NCBI GenBank assembly: GCA_963798195.1
Contig: CAWCSF010000010.1
Coordinates: forward strand, 1-64,000
Direction of reading: 5' to 3'
Origin: CAVSRC01 sp963798195
GTDB lineage: Bacteria; Pseudomonadota; Alphaproteobacteria; Rhizobiales; Kaistiaceae
DNA length: 64,000 bases
A program made the position numbers and the translations under genes. Of the stretch, positions 46,037 through 56,136 are shown piece by piece; the stretch's first letter is position 1; each line of letters opens with the position of its first letter. The notes under the pieces were generated by a model. The model was not told where the DNA came from. It saw only the letters and a program-made list of their open reading frames with translations, and made no database searches.

Positions 46037-47446
46037 ATGACAGACCGCAAATCGCGGCTTACCGGCCTTCATTCGCGGCGCGCCATCTTGAAGGGCTCGC
46101 TTGCGACGACTGCCGGGTTGGGCGCTCTCAGCCTGACCGGCGTCGCACCGCTGCACTTCGTCAGCGGCGCATGGGCGCAGGAGAAGTCGATCGGGAATTT
46201 CCCGAAGGCGACGTCTGGACCGACGATCACGCTCGGTTTCAACGTCCCGCAGACCGGTCCTTATGCCGACGAGGGCAAGGACGAACTCAAGGCCTACCAG
46301 CTGGCCGTCAAGCACCTGAACGGTGAAGGCGACGGTGGCTTGCTCAATACGATGTCGCCAAAGGCACTCAAAGGCAACGGCATCCTGGGCAAGAAGGTTG
46401 CCTACGTCACCGGCGACACCCAGACCAAGTCCGACGCGGCTCGTGCATCTGCCAAGCAGATGATCGAGAAGGACGGCGCTATCATGATCACGGGCGGCTC
46501 GTCGTCCGGCGTGGCCGTCGCCGTGCAGTCGCTTTGTCAGGAAGCCGGCATCATATTCATGGCCGGCCTGACCCACTCCAACGACACGACTGGCAAGGAC
46601 CGTCGCCGTTATGGCTTCCGCCATTTCTTCGACGCTTACATGTCCGGTCAGGCGTTGGGCCCGATCCTCGCCGCCGAGTATGGCAAGGAGCGCAAGGCCT
46701 ATCACCTGACGGCCGATTACACCTGGGGCTGGACCCAGGAGCAGTCGATGGCCGATGCCACCGAGGCACAGGGCTGGCAGACGGTTGCGAAGGTCAAGAC
46801 ACCGCTCGGTGCTCCGGACTTCTCGCAGTACATCACGCCCGTGCTGAACTCGGGCGCTGACGTCCTCGTCCTGAACCATTACGGCGGGGACATGGTCAAC
46901 TCGCTGAAGCAGGCGGTGCAGTTCGGCTTGCGCGACAAGCAGGCCAACGGCAAGCAGTTCGAGATCGTCGTTCCGCTGATCTCCGAGCTGATGGCCGCCG
47001 GTGCGGGTGAGGCGATCAAGGGCATTCTCGGTTCCTCGAACTGGAACTGGAAGCTCGATGACGCAGGCACCAAGGCGCTGACCAAGTCGTTCGGTGCCGA
47101 GTACGGCGCCCCGCCGTCGCAGGCCGCTCAAACCTGCTACGTTCAGGCGCTCCTTTATGCCAACGCGGTCGAGACCGCTGGAACCTTCTATCCGCCGGCA
47201 GTCATCAAGGCGCTGGAAGGCTTCAAGTTCGACGGCATGGGCAACGGCCCGACCGAGTACCGGGCAGCCGATCACCAGTGCTTCAAGGATGTGCTGGTTG
47301 TCCGCGGCAAGGAGAAGCCGGAGAACCAGTTCGACCTTCTCGACATCGTCAAGGTCGTGCCGCGTTCGCAGGTCGAGTACTCGCCCGACAACCCGGCGTT
47401 CAACCCGGACGGCAAGGCCGAACTCGGTCCTTACGAGCCGGCCTAG
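46037..47446 (+). CDS. Branched-chain-amino-acid-type ABC substrate-binding protein (Tat-exported)
   Basis: A 469-residue protein with GGAGGAG eight bases before ATG. The signal peptide has a twin-arginine motif (SRRAILKGS, residues 13-21) and ends at ...SGAWAQ. The mature part is a Peripla_BP_6 fold: TITLGFNVPQTGPYADEGKD, KKVAYVTGDTQTKSDAARAS, MITGGSSSGVAVAVQSL, HLTADYTWGWTQEQSM and PDFSQYITPVLNSGADVL. Such proteins feed LivHMGF importers. The ligand could be an amino acid, urea, amide or another small molecule. Tat export suggests folding before export. It is followed by a strong terminator and then livHMGF. Confidence 0.93.
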   Translation: MTDRKSRLTGLHSRRAILKGSLATTAGLGALSLTGVAPLHFVSGAWAQEKSIGNFPKATSGPTITLGFNVPQTGPYADEGKDELKAYQLAVKHLNGEGDGGLLNTMSPKALKGNGILGKKVAYVTGDTQTKSDAARASAKQMIEKDGAIMITGGSSSGVAVAVQSLCQEAGIIFMAGLTHSNDTTGKDRRRYGFRHFFDAYMSGQALGPILAAEYGKERKAYHLTADYTWGWTQEQSMADATEAQGWQTVAKVKTPLGAPDFSQYITPVLNSGADVLVLNHYGGDMVNSLKQAVQFGLRDKQANGKQFEIVVPLISELMAAGAGEAIKGILGSSNWNWKLDDAGTKALTKSFGAEYGAPPSQAAQTCYVQALLYANAVETAGTFYPPAVIKALEGFKFDGMGNGPTEYRAADHQCFKDVLVVRGKEKPENQFDLLDIVKVVPRSQVEYSPDNPAFNPDGKAELGPYEPA

Positions 47447-47464
47447 CTGACGAAGACCTGATGC

Positions 47465-47503
47465 TGGCCGGCCGCTCACGCCGTGGGCGGCCGGCCATTT
47501 TTT
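47465..47503 (+). terminator. Strong intrinsic terminator between binding protein and livH
   Basis: TGGCCGGCCGC (47465-47475) pairs perfectly with GCGGCCGGCCA (47487-47497) around an 11-base loop, followed by TTTTTT. It lies 19 bases after the binding-protein stop codon and would let only a fraction of transcripts reach livH, so that binding protein is made in excess. Confidence 0.93.
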
Positions 47504-47575
47504 CGGTTTGCTTTCCGTTCGTCTCGGCCAATCGTGTAGAACTGTGGCTGCCGGACAGGGAGCGGGTGGGGAATC

Positions 47576-48595
47576 ATGCTGGACGCGGTCGTTCTTCAGC
47601 TTCTGAACGGGCTCGACAAGGGCGGGGCCTACGCCCTCATCGCTCTTGGTCTGACTCTCGTTTTTGGAACGCTTGGCGTCGTCAATTTCGCGCATGGCGC
47701 GCTGTTCATGCTGGGTGCCTTTTGCGCCGTGGCGTTCGAGCACATCCTGACCTTGTCGACGAAGGTCAAGGACCCCGCAGTTACCTTCTTCGACGCATAC
47801 AAGGAATTGCCGTACCTCCAGATCTGGTTTGGCGATTTCGGGGCGGCCATCATCAACTATGCCGTGCCGCTGTCCATCCTGATGGCCATTCCCGTTATGT
47901 TGCTAATCGGTCTCGCTATGGAGCGCGGGCTGATCCAGTTCTTCTACAAGCGTCCCCATGCCGAACAGATTCTCGTGACCTTCGGCCTGGCCATCGTCCT
48001 CCAGGAAATCGTAAAGGCCTTCTGGGGGGCTAACCCCGTACCGATACAGGCGCCCGTGCTGTTGCCGGCAGCGCTGATATCGGCGCGTGGCTGGGGCTGG
48101 GAAGCGGCGTGGTGTATCCTTGGTGGCGGCTTGTTTACTTCGCCTTCTCGGTCTTGGTGATCGGGCTGGTTTTCGCCTTCCTGCAATTCACCACCTACGG
48201 CATGGTGGTACGAGCCGGCATGCGTGATCGTGAGACGGTCGGCTTCCTTGGCATCAATATTCAGCGCCGCTTTACCGTTGTTTTTGGCATCGCCGCTGTC
48301 GTCGCCGGCCTGGCCGGGGTCATGTATTCGCCCATCGTGTCGCCCAGTTACCACATGGGTATGGAGTTTCTGGTCCTCTCCTTCGTCGTCGTTGTCGTCG
48401 GCGGCATGGGCTCGCTGGGGGGCGCGATCCTCGCAGGATTCCTGCTCGGCATCCTGCAATCGTTCGCCTCAATGAACGAGATCAAGCAGATCATTCCCGG
48501 GAATCGACCAGATCATCATCTATCTCGTGGCTGTGGTGGTTCTGCTTCTCCGCCCGCGCGGACTGTTCGGCCGCGCCGGCGTTATGGAGACCTGA
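47576..48595 (+). pseudogene. livH: LivH-type ABC permease, two frame breaks
   Basis: The N-terminal frame (to about 48070) reads as a LivH permease: LLNGLDKGGAYALIALGLTL, GVVNFAHGALFMLGAF, then HAEQILVTFGLAIVLQEIVK. After one indel near 48075 the reading continues in another frame (DIGAWLGLGSGVVYPWWRL, MVVRAGMRDRETVGFLGIN, VVVVVGGMGSLGGAILAGFL). A second indel near 48500 leads to IDQIIIYLVAVVVLLLRPRG and LFGRAGVMET, with TGA at 48593-48595. Joined, it is a normal permease of about 340 residues, the membrane channel of a branched-chain-type importer. Nothing is lost except frame. Confidence 0.85.
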
Positions 48596-48618
48596 CCCAT
48601 GCTCAGGTCGCGACCGCC

Positions 48619-49755
48619 ATGTTCCGCAACGAAGTCGTTATCATGGCGTGTTCACGGCGGTCATCCTGACCATGCCGTGGTGGCTTACGCCGCTCGGCGC
48701 TGGCTATCCGGACCTGATCCAGCGTTTTGCGATTTACGGCATTTTCGCGATCGGCTTCAACATTCTGTTCGGCCTGACCGGCTACTTATCGTTCGGCCAC
48801 GCGATATTCCTCGGTGTCGGCTCCTACACCACGATGTGGTCATTCAAGCTGCTGACCATGAATGCGATTCCGGCGATTATATTCGCCGTGCGTGCTGTCG
48901 GGTGTCGTCGCGCTGCTGATCGGGTTCATCAGCCTGCGCCGCTCGGGCATCTATTTCTCGATCCTGACGCTGGCTTTCGCCCAGATGTCCTACAATCTCG
49001 CCTACTCGGTGCTGACGCCGGTCACCAATGGCGAGACCGGCCTTCGCGTCATCCGCGGCGACCCGCATGTGCTCGACGTGCTGTTTGGCTGGCGGGAGGG
49101 GCCGAGCCTGCCGACGCCAGAGGTCTTCGGCATCAAGATGGCGGGCTATGGTGGCTTCTATTTCTGCGGCCGTCATGTTGATCATTGGCTTCTTCATCGC
49201 GCTCCGGATCTTCCGGTCGCCGTTTGGACTGACGCTACGCGCGGTCAAATCGAACCAGAACCGCCTTGGCTTCGTCGGCTTCAACACACGCCCGCTTGCG
49301 CTGGCCGCCTTCGTCATTTCGGGCATGTACGCCGGCCTCGCCGGCGCGCTGCTTGTCGTCACGGACCCGCTGGCCGGCGCCGAGCGCATGCAGTGGACGG
49401 CGTCCGGCGAGGTCGTGCTGATGACGATCCTCGGCGGTACCGGCACACTGCTCGGGCCGCTGCTGGGCGCGGGCATCATCAAATATTTCGAGCACATCCT
49501 GTCGGCCTTCAACGAAAACACGCTGTACCAGGCATTCTCGTTCTTGCCTCGATCGGTCCAGGACTTCCTCGTTCCGATTGCGAAGCTGTTTGTCGGCGGC
49601 GGCTGGCAGCTCACGCTCGGCATGCTGTTCATTCTGATCGTCGTCTTCCTGCCCGGCGGCATCATGGAAGGCGTGCGCCGCTTGGGCGCGCCATGGCCGC
49701 AAAGGGCGACGGGTCGTCATCGCCCGGCGGCATGCCGCAGCAGCCGGCGGAGTAG
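48619..49755 (+). pseudogene. livM: LivM-type ABC permease, about four frame breaks
   Basis: Starts MFRNEVVIMA at ATG 48619. A missing base near 48645 moves the frame to VFTAVILTMPWWLTPLG and FAIGFNILFGLTGYLSFGHA. Further breaks near 48893 (before LSGVVALLIGFISLRRSGIY), 49165 (before LIIGFFIALRIFRSPFGLTL) and 49690 are each single-base. The full reading ends KGDGSSSPGGMPQQPAE at TAG 49753-49755 and gives a LivM permease of about 378 residues with all expected blocks (MYAGLAGALLVVTDPLAGAE, ILGGTGTLLGPLLGAG). It works with LivH as the channel. livG starts five bases after the stop. Confidence 0.85.
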
Positions 49756-49760
49756 AGGCC

Positions 49761-50522
49761 ATGCCGAACATCGTCTTCAATGTGACCGACGTGCAGAAGA
49801 GCTTCGGCGGGCTGCACGCCCTCTCGCGATATCAACCTGCAGATCGAGGAGGGCAAGACCCGGGCCATCATTGGGCCGAACGGCGCCGGCAAGTCGACAC
49901 TGCTCAATATCTGCGTCGGTCGTCTGAAGCCCGATTCCGGCACGGTCAGTCTCGGCGGCAAGACCCTCACCGGCAAGAGCCGCACGAGATCAACCAGATG
50001 GGCGTCGCGCGCGTTTTCCAGACGCCGGAGATCTTCCCGGACCTGACCGTGCTGCAAAACGTGCTGATTCCGATCCTCGCCAAGCGCGACGGGGCGTTTC
50101 GCATCCGGGCGTGGAGGAGCATGACCAGCGAGACCGATCTCCGCCAGAAGGCGGAAGAGACCATCCGGGACGTCGGCCTGCAGGACCAGATGGAGCAGGA
50201 GGCGGCCAGTCTGTCGCGTGGCGACAAGCGGCGCCTCGAACTGGCAATGAGCCTGGCGCAGTCGCCGCGATTGCTGCTCCTCGACGAGCCGACCGCTGGC
50301 ATGTCGCGTCTCGATACCAACCGGACGATCGACCTGCTCAAGAAGATCAAGGCGCGCGGAATGACCAAGGTCATCATCGAGCACGACATGCACGTGGTCT
50401 TCAGTCTTGCTGATCGCGTGACGGTGTTGGCGCAGGGCCGCATCATTGCCGACGGGACGCCCGATCAGGTTCGTGGCGACCCCAAGGTGCAAGAGGCCTA
50501 TCTCGGCGGAGCGCACGCATGA
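49761..50522 (+). pseudogene. livG: LivG-type ABC ATPase, two compensating frame breaks
   Basis: One continuous open frame runs 49761-50522, but about 49830-49980 is read out of frame. That stretch in the next frame gives INLQIEEGKTRAIIGPNGAG, then KSTLLNICVGRLKPDSGTVS, containing the Walker A site. Before and after it the first frame is native: QKSFGGLHALS, then EINQMGVARVFQTPEIFPDL, SLSRGDKRRLELAMSLAQSP, LLLLDEPTAGMS (Walker B) and KVIIEHDMHVVFSLADRV. An extra base near 49829 and a missing base near 49979 compensate. If real, the protein would lack Walker A and be inactive. Sequencing error is at least as likely. Confidence 0.85.
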
Positions 50523-51287
50523 GCATGGGCGCGGAAGTCGCCGGCAGCGACGGCGGCACGGCCTGTCGGTGCGGCGAGCGCCGCACCGTATTTCTCGTGC
50601 CGCGACATCCACGCCTACTACGGCGAGAGCTACATCGTTCAGGGCGTCTCGTTCGAGATCCGGGAAGGCGAGGTGCTGGCCCTGCTTGGCCGCAACGGCG
50701 CGGGGAAGACTTCCACGCTGCGGACCATCGCCCGCGCTGACAATCCGGCGTTGAAACGGGGCGAGATCATGCTGGGCGGCCGCGCCATCCACAAGTTGAA
50801 GTCCCACGAGGCGGCGCAGGCCGGCATCCAGCTGGTGCCGGAGGACCGGCGCATCATCGGCGGCCTCACCGTCGAGGAGAACCTGATGCTGGCGCAGGTG
50901 GCCAAGCCGATCGGCTGGACACTGGAGCGCATCTACGACCACTTCCCGCGCCTTGCGGAGCGCCGCCGGCAGGAGGCGACGACGCTGTCGGGCGGCGAAC
51001 AGCAGATGCTGGCGGTGGCGCGTGCTCTTGCGCGCGAACTGAAGCTGCTGCTGCTCGACGAGCCCTATGAGGGGCTCGCGCCGGTAATCGTCAAGGAGAT
51101 CGAGAAGATCGTGGCCGAGATCAAGGCGGCCGGCATCACTACGATCATCGTCGAGCAGAACGCGATTGCGGCGCTCGAACTGGCCGATCGCGCCGTCATC
51201 CTCGACATGGGCGAGGTCGTCTTCAACGGTGACGCCAGCCATGTCCTCGAAAACGCCGAACTACGCTCGAATTACCTGGCGGTCTAG
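50519..51287 (+). CDS. livF: LivF-type ABC ATPase, frame break near N-terminus
   Basis: The ATG at 50519 overlaps the livG stop (ATGA). The first 15-20 codons are in one frame. The native protein continues in another frame as AAPYFSCRDIHAYYGESYIV and GVSFEIREGEVLALLGRNGA (Walker A), so one indel lies around 50560-50585. The rest is intact: LVPEDRRIIGGLTVEENLML, TLSGGEQQMLAVARALAREL, LLLLDEPYEGLAP and IIVEQNAIAALELADRAVIL. It ends at TAG 51285-51287. It is the second ATPase of the importer and the last gene of the liv operon. Confidence 0.85.
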
Positions 51288-51427
51288 CCGCTGAAGAAGG
51301 CTTTGCCGTCTTTTGGTGCTCCGGAAGTCATCAACCCGCCCAGTTCCCTGCGTACCCGAGAGGCTTGATCGCTACGCCATGACCGGGGGAGAATGGTCCC
51401 GGCGGCGTGACGGAAAGGGTTGGTGGC

Positions 51428-53242
51428 ATGGTGTGGCGTTCAAGGCAGCCAATTTGCTTCGCGCTTGCGGGATTTGTGACCCTTGTCGGCGCGACGGTTT
51501 CTGGCCCCGCCCGCGCCGAGGTTGATCCTCTCCTCATCGATCGGGCGCGAGCCGAGATCGCCGACGGCCACGTTTCGGCGGGCTTCGCCGTCATTGAGAA
51601 CGCCATCCGCAATCGCGAAACCGCGCCGGAAGCCCGGATCGACCTCCTCGGTGCTATGGCGCGGCTTTGGGCCGAGCAGAACGGGTTCAAGAACGCCGGC
51701 CATGCCTATGCGCGCCGCGCGGCCGTGATGCGGCGCCAGTTGGGTGCCGATGCACCGGAATTGCCGGCGGCCTATACCGCCGCCGCGGATGCCTTTGCGA
51801 AGGCGGGCGAATGGACCCTGGCGCTGACTGCGGCGCGGGAAGCTTTCGAGATCGACACGCTCTATTACGATTGCGGCTCCGACATCATTGCTCGGGATCA
51901 CGCTCGCCTTGCCGATGCCTTGGAAGGGCTCGGCGAAACCGCCGAGGCTGCGGAACACCGGCGGCTGGCGAATGCGCCAGCCCAGATCCGCTGTATCGGC
52001 GAACGGTCGAGCGAAGAGATGGGACCGGTCGTAGTCACCAATGACACCGCAGGTGCCGACGAAAAGCAGTTCACGCGGGTCAAGATCTTCTACGCCACCG
52101 ACCGGGCGCGGAGCGGAAGCGATCGGCCTGACGAATTCTATGGCGGCGAGCGCGGCGAGATGGAATACGGCACCGTCGAGGTGACCGTTCCGCGGAACCA
52201 CAAACCCGGCGAAATCGAAGCGCCCTCTCTGGTCAAGCTGGAGTGGGCAGAAAACGCCGAACGCCACATTGTCATGACGAAGCTGGCGACCGGAACCGAG
52301 CAGGGCCTGTTCGCCGACATGCGGGCAACGCTCGCCGACAACCAGGCGGACGGTGCGTTTGTCTTCATCCACGGCTTCAACACGACCTTCTCAGCTGCCG
52401 CAAAGCGCACCGCGCAGATCGCGTACGACATCAACTACGACGGCGCTCCGATCCTTTTCTCGTGGCCTTCGGAGGGGAGCACGTTCTCCTATATCCGCGA
52501 TGAGGCGGTAGTGCGCCTCAGCGGTCGCCATCTGCTGCATTTCCTTGACGACGTCATCGCGCAGTCGGGGGCAAAGCATATCAACCTCATCGCGCACTCG
52601 ATGGGCAATCGTGCCCTACTTGACGCGCTCGAATTGATGGCGACGCGGCGCGAAGGCGCCGGCCAGACTGGACCGGTATTCGGACAGATCATCTTCGCGG
52701 CGCCCGACGAGGACGCTTCGCTGTTCGCCGAGATGCTCAAGACCATCAGCCCCCTCGCCGAGCGGTTGACGCTTTACGGGTCCAACAAGGACCTTGCTCT
52801 CAACGTATCGAAGCGCGTCCATGGGGATTTGCCGCGCGCCGGTCAGGCAGGCGACGGCATTGTCGTGACGAAGGGACTGGATTCCATCGACATGACCGTT
52901 CTCGGCGACGACATGCTCGCCCACAGCTATTTCGCGCAGACCAGTTCGGCGCTAACCGATTTGCTGACCCTCTTCTGGCGCGATGCGGATCCGGACGAGC
53001 GGTGCGGCATGGACCCCAAGACCGGCACCAAGGGCGCTTTTTGGCAATACGACGCGGCGCGCTGCAACGGTCCGGTCATGCTGTCGGCGCTGACGCTCCT
53101 CCGGAAAGAGGGCAAGGCAGCGATCCAGCGGATCAACAGCATCATTTCCAACGCCGGCAAGCAGGCGTCGGAAAGCCGCCGTGAGGCCGAGTGGCGTGAG
53201 ATCCGAACTGCGCTTGCGGCGCTGGTCGCTATTCCCAACTGA
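51428..53242 (+). CDS. Secreted alpha/beta hydrolase (DUF900) with helical N-terminal domain
   Basis: Start at ATG 51428, with GGAAAGGG upstream. A GTG at 51407 opens the same frame. A signal peptide (CFALAGFVTLVGATV, cleaved after ARA) is followed by a helical TPR-like region (about 25-190). A DUF900 domain begins with VKIFYATDRARSGSD. The core shows FVFIHGFNTTFSAAAKRTAQ, ILFSWPSEGS, nucleophile Ser391 in LIAHSMGNRALLDAL and FAAPDEDASLFAEML. Substrates of DUF900 hydrolases are unknown. It is monocistronic, separated from livF by about 140 bases, and converges on the ABC ATPase gene. Confidence 0.85.
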   Translation: MVWRSRQPICFALAGFVTLVGATVSGPARAEVDPLLIDRARAEIADGHVSAGFAVIENAIRNRETAPEARIDLLGAMARLWAEQNGFKNAGHAYARRAAVMRRQLGADAPELPAAYTAAADAFAKAGEWTLALTAAREAFEIDTLYYDCGSDIIARDHARLADALEGLGETAEAAEHRRLANAPAQIRCIGERSSEEMGPVVVTNDTAGADEKQFTRVKIFYATDRARSGSDRPDEFYGGERGEMEYGTVEVTVPRNHKPGEIEAPSLVKLEWAENAERHIVMTKLATGTEQGLFADMRATLADNQADGAFVFIHGFNTTFSAAAKRTAQIAYDINYDGAPILFSWPSEGSTFSYIRDEAVVRLSGRHLLHFLDDVIAQSGAKHINLIAHSMGNRALLDALELMATRREGAGQTGPVFGQIIFAAPDEDASLFAEMLKTISPLAERLTLYGSNKDLALNVSKRVHGDLPRAGQAGDGIVVTKGLDSIDMTVLGDDMLAHSYFAQTSSALTDLLTLFWRDADPDERCGMDPKTGTKGAFWQYDAARCNGPVMLSALTLLRKEGKAAIQRINSIISNAGKQASESRREAEWREIRTALAALVAIPN

Positions 53243-53258
53243 CGAGTTGGTCCGGCAG

Positions 53259-54323
<1,065 letters not shown>

Positions 54324-54375
54324 AGTCAGACTCCGGATTTCATTGCGAAGGACACCTGGGGATTCAGCACCATGG

Positions 54376-55206
54376 TCAGCCCTTCACCGCGCCGGCGGTC
54401 AGGCCGCCGACAAACATCTTCTGCATGAGCATGAACAGGATCGCGATCGGCAGCGTCATGATCAACGATGCCGCCATCACGGCGCCCCAGTCCGTATCGA
54501 ACTCGGTACTGAATTCCGCGATGCCGATGGGCAACGTCTTGACCCGGAAGTCCTGCGCGAGCACCAGGGCGAAGATGAACTCGTTCCATGTGGTGACGAA
54601 GGCGTAGACGATGATCGCCACGAGCCCGGGCGCTGAAAGCGGCAGCGTGATGCGGAAGAGGATACCGAGGCGCGTCGCGCCGTCGATGATCGCTGCCTCC
54701 TCGAGTTCAACCGGGATCGCGCGGAAGTAGCTCGTCAGCATCCAGACGCTGAGCGGCAGTGTGATGATCGTGTAGACGAGAATGAGGCCGAGATACGAAT
54801 TGACCAGCCCGAGCACGCGCAGCGTCACGAACAGGGGGACGATGATAGCAGCGGTCGGCAGCAACTGGCCAAGAAGAATGAACGCCTGGGCCAGCGGCTT
54901 CCCGCGGAATTTGAAGCGGGCGAATCCGTATGAGGCGAAGATTGCAAGAATGAGAGCGATCGCAGTCGAGCCGAGCGAAATGATCGTCGAGTTAAGGAAA
55001 TAGCGCGGAATGTTCGAGTTGAAGAGAACCTTCCGGTAGCTGTCGAGCGTCGGTATCTCCGGAAACCAGACCGGTGGAACGGTATAAAGTTCGCGGAGCG
55101 TCTTGATCGACGACAGCGCCATCCACACGAACGGAAAGACACTGACCGCGATCAGGACAAGGACGCCTATGGTGATCGCTGCCCGCGCGGTCCAAGAGGT
55201 CTTCAT
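54376..55206 (-). CDS. CUT1 ABC permease, MalG/UgpE type
   Basis: A 276-residue protein starting at ATG (complement of 55204-55206), overlapping the stop of the upstream permease gene. Six membrane helices are evident. The EAA loop is VELEEAAIIDGATRLGILFR, the contact site with the ATPase. ASYGFARFKFRGKPLAQ and a C-terminal MQKMFVGGLTAGAVKG are typical of MalG-like permeases. The open frame extends far upstream over the neighbour and is not used. Confidence 0.95.
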   Translation of the reverse strand: MKTSWTARAAITIGVLVLIAVSVFPFVWMALSSIKTLRELYTVPPVWFPEIPTLDSYRKVLFNSNIPRYFLNSTIISLGSTAIALILAIFASYGFARFKFRGKPLAQAFILLGQLLPTAAIIVPLFVTLRVLGLVNSYLGLILVYTIITLPLSVWMLTSYFRAIPVELEEAAIIDGATRLGILFRITLPLSAPGLVAIIVYAFVTTWNEFIFALVLAQDFRVKTLPIGIAEFSTEFDTDWGAVMAASLIMTLPIAILFMLMQKMFVGGLTAGAVKG

Positions 55207-56105
55207 GTGCCGCGCTCCTCGGGAGCGGTGGCGAAGAGGCGGATGTACGCAATAACGAAGACGATGGTGAAAGCGAAGAACATGACCGAAAGGGCTGCCG
55301 CCTGATTGAGCTGGAAGGATTCGAAGGCGATCCGGAAAATCTGGATCGGCGTGATCAATGTGCGGTTGGCGGGGCCGCCCTTGGTGATCGTGTAGATGAT
55401 GGTGATGGCATTGAGTCCCCAGATGAGCAGCAGCATGGTGATCGCCACCAGCACGGGCCTGATCTGGGGTAGCATCACGTAGCGAACCTCCTGCCAGAAA
55501 GTCGCGCCGTCGACGCGGGCGGACTCGTAGAGCTCCTCCGGCACGGTCTGCAACCCGGCCAGAACCATGACTGCGACGAACGGGAACAATTTCCAAACGT
55601 TGATGGCGATAAGCGCCGGCATGACGGTGTTGCGGTCGGTCAGCCAACCGATCGGCTTGTCGCTCAAGCCGCTCGAGGTCAGCATGTAGTTGATGATCCC
55701 GAACTCGGTGTGGAACATCCACGCCCAGGTCGTCGCCGCGACGATCCCCGGGATCACCCAAGGGATAAGCGTCAAGGAGCGGACGAAACCGCGGCCGGGA
55801 AATTTTTGGTTGAGCAGAATGCCGACGAGCGTGCCGAGAACGATCTGGAACACGATCGAGCCGCCAACATAGTAGGCCGTATTCCAGACCGCGGTCATGG
55901 TCGTCCGGGATTTTGCAATCGTCTGGAAGTTCTTCCATCCGACGAAATTCCCAGCGGCGTCGGTGACGCTCAGCAGACCGGTATACGCGATCGGGTAAAC
56001 GATCAGCATGCCGAGCACGATGATGGCGGGGAGAACAAAGAGCAGTCCGGTGTGACGGCGCACGCCGCGTACCTTCCTTTTGGAGGTACGGCCCCGGAGG
56101 AGCAT
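55203..56105 (-). CDS. CUT1 ABC permease, MalF/UgpA type
   Basis: A 300-residue protein from ATG (complement of 56103-56105). Membrane helices include GLLFVLPAIIVLGMLIVYPI. The EAA loop is EELYESARVDGATFWQEVRY, and IYTITKGGPANRTLI is the usual block before the last helices. A frame from 56198 exists, but its extra 31 residues lie inside the binding-protein gene. The start codon sits in the loop of a 10-bp GC-rich hairpin, which may limit translation relative to the binding protein. Confidence 0.94.
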   Translation of the reverse strand: MLLRGRTSKRKVRGVRRHTGLLFVLPAIIVLGMLIVYPIAYTGLLSVTDAAGNFVGWKNFQTIAKSRTTMTAVWNTAYYVGGSIVFQIVLGTLVGILLNQKFPGRGFVRSLTLIPWVIPGIVAATTWAWMFHTEFGIINYMLTSSGLSDKPIGWLTDRNTVMPALIAINVWKLFPFVAVMVLAGLQTVPEELYESARVDGATFWQEVRYVMLPQIRPVLVAITMLLLIWGLNAITIIYTITKGGPANRTLITPIQIFRIAFESFQLNQAAALSVMFFAFTIVFVIAYIRLFATAPEERGT

Positions 56106-56118
56106 CCCCCGGGGCCGT
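56088..56118 (-). promoter_or_regulatory. Hairpin enclosing the permease start codon
   Basis: On the transcribed (minus) strand ACGGCCCCGG pairs perfectly with CCGGGGCCGT, and the ATG of the first permease lies in the 11-base loop. It starts 19 bases after the binding-protein stop. Such a structure could stop 3' decay of the binding-protein message and reduce permease initiation. Confidence 0.6.
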
Positions 56119-56136
56119 CTATCACTTGCTACCGTG

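Noticed and set aside
47540..47560. GGCTGCCGGACAGG before livH resembles the tRNA-Thr 3' end, as if an attachment site
   Set aside because: The match stops after about 13 bases, lies on the housekeeping side of the tRNA and has no island structure next to it. Probably chance.
45881..47743. Long minus-strand open frame (620 codons) opposite the binding-protein gene
   Set aside because: It is the antisense of a well-conserved GC-rich gene and its translation shows no domain.
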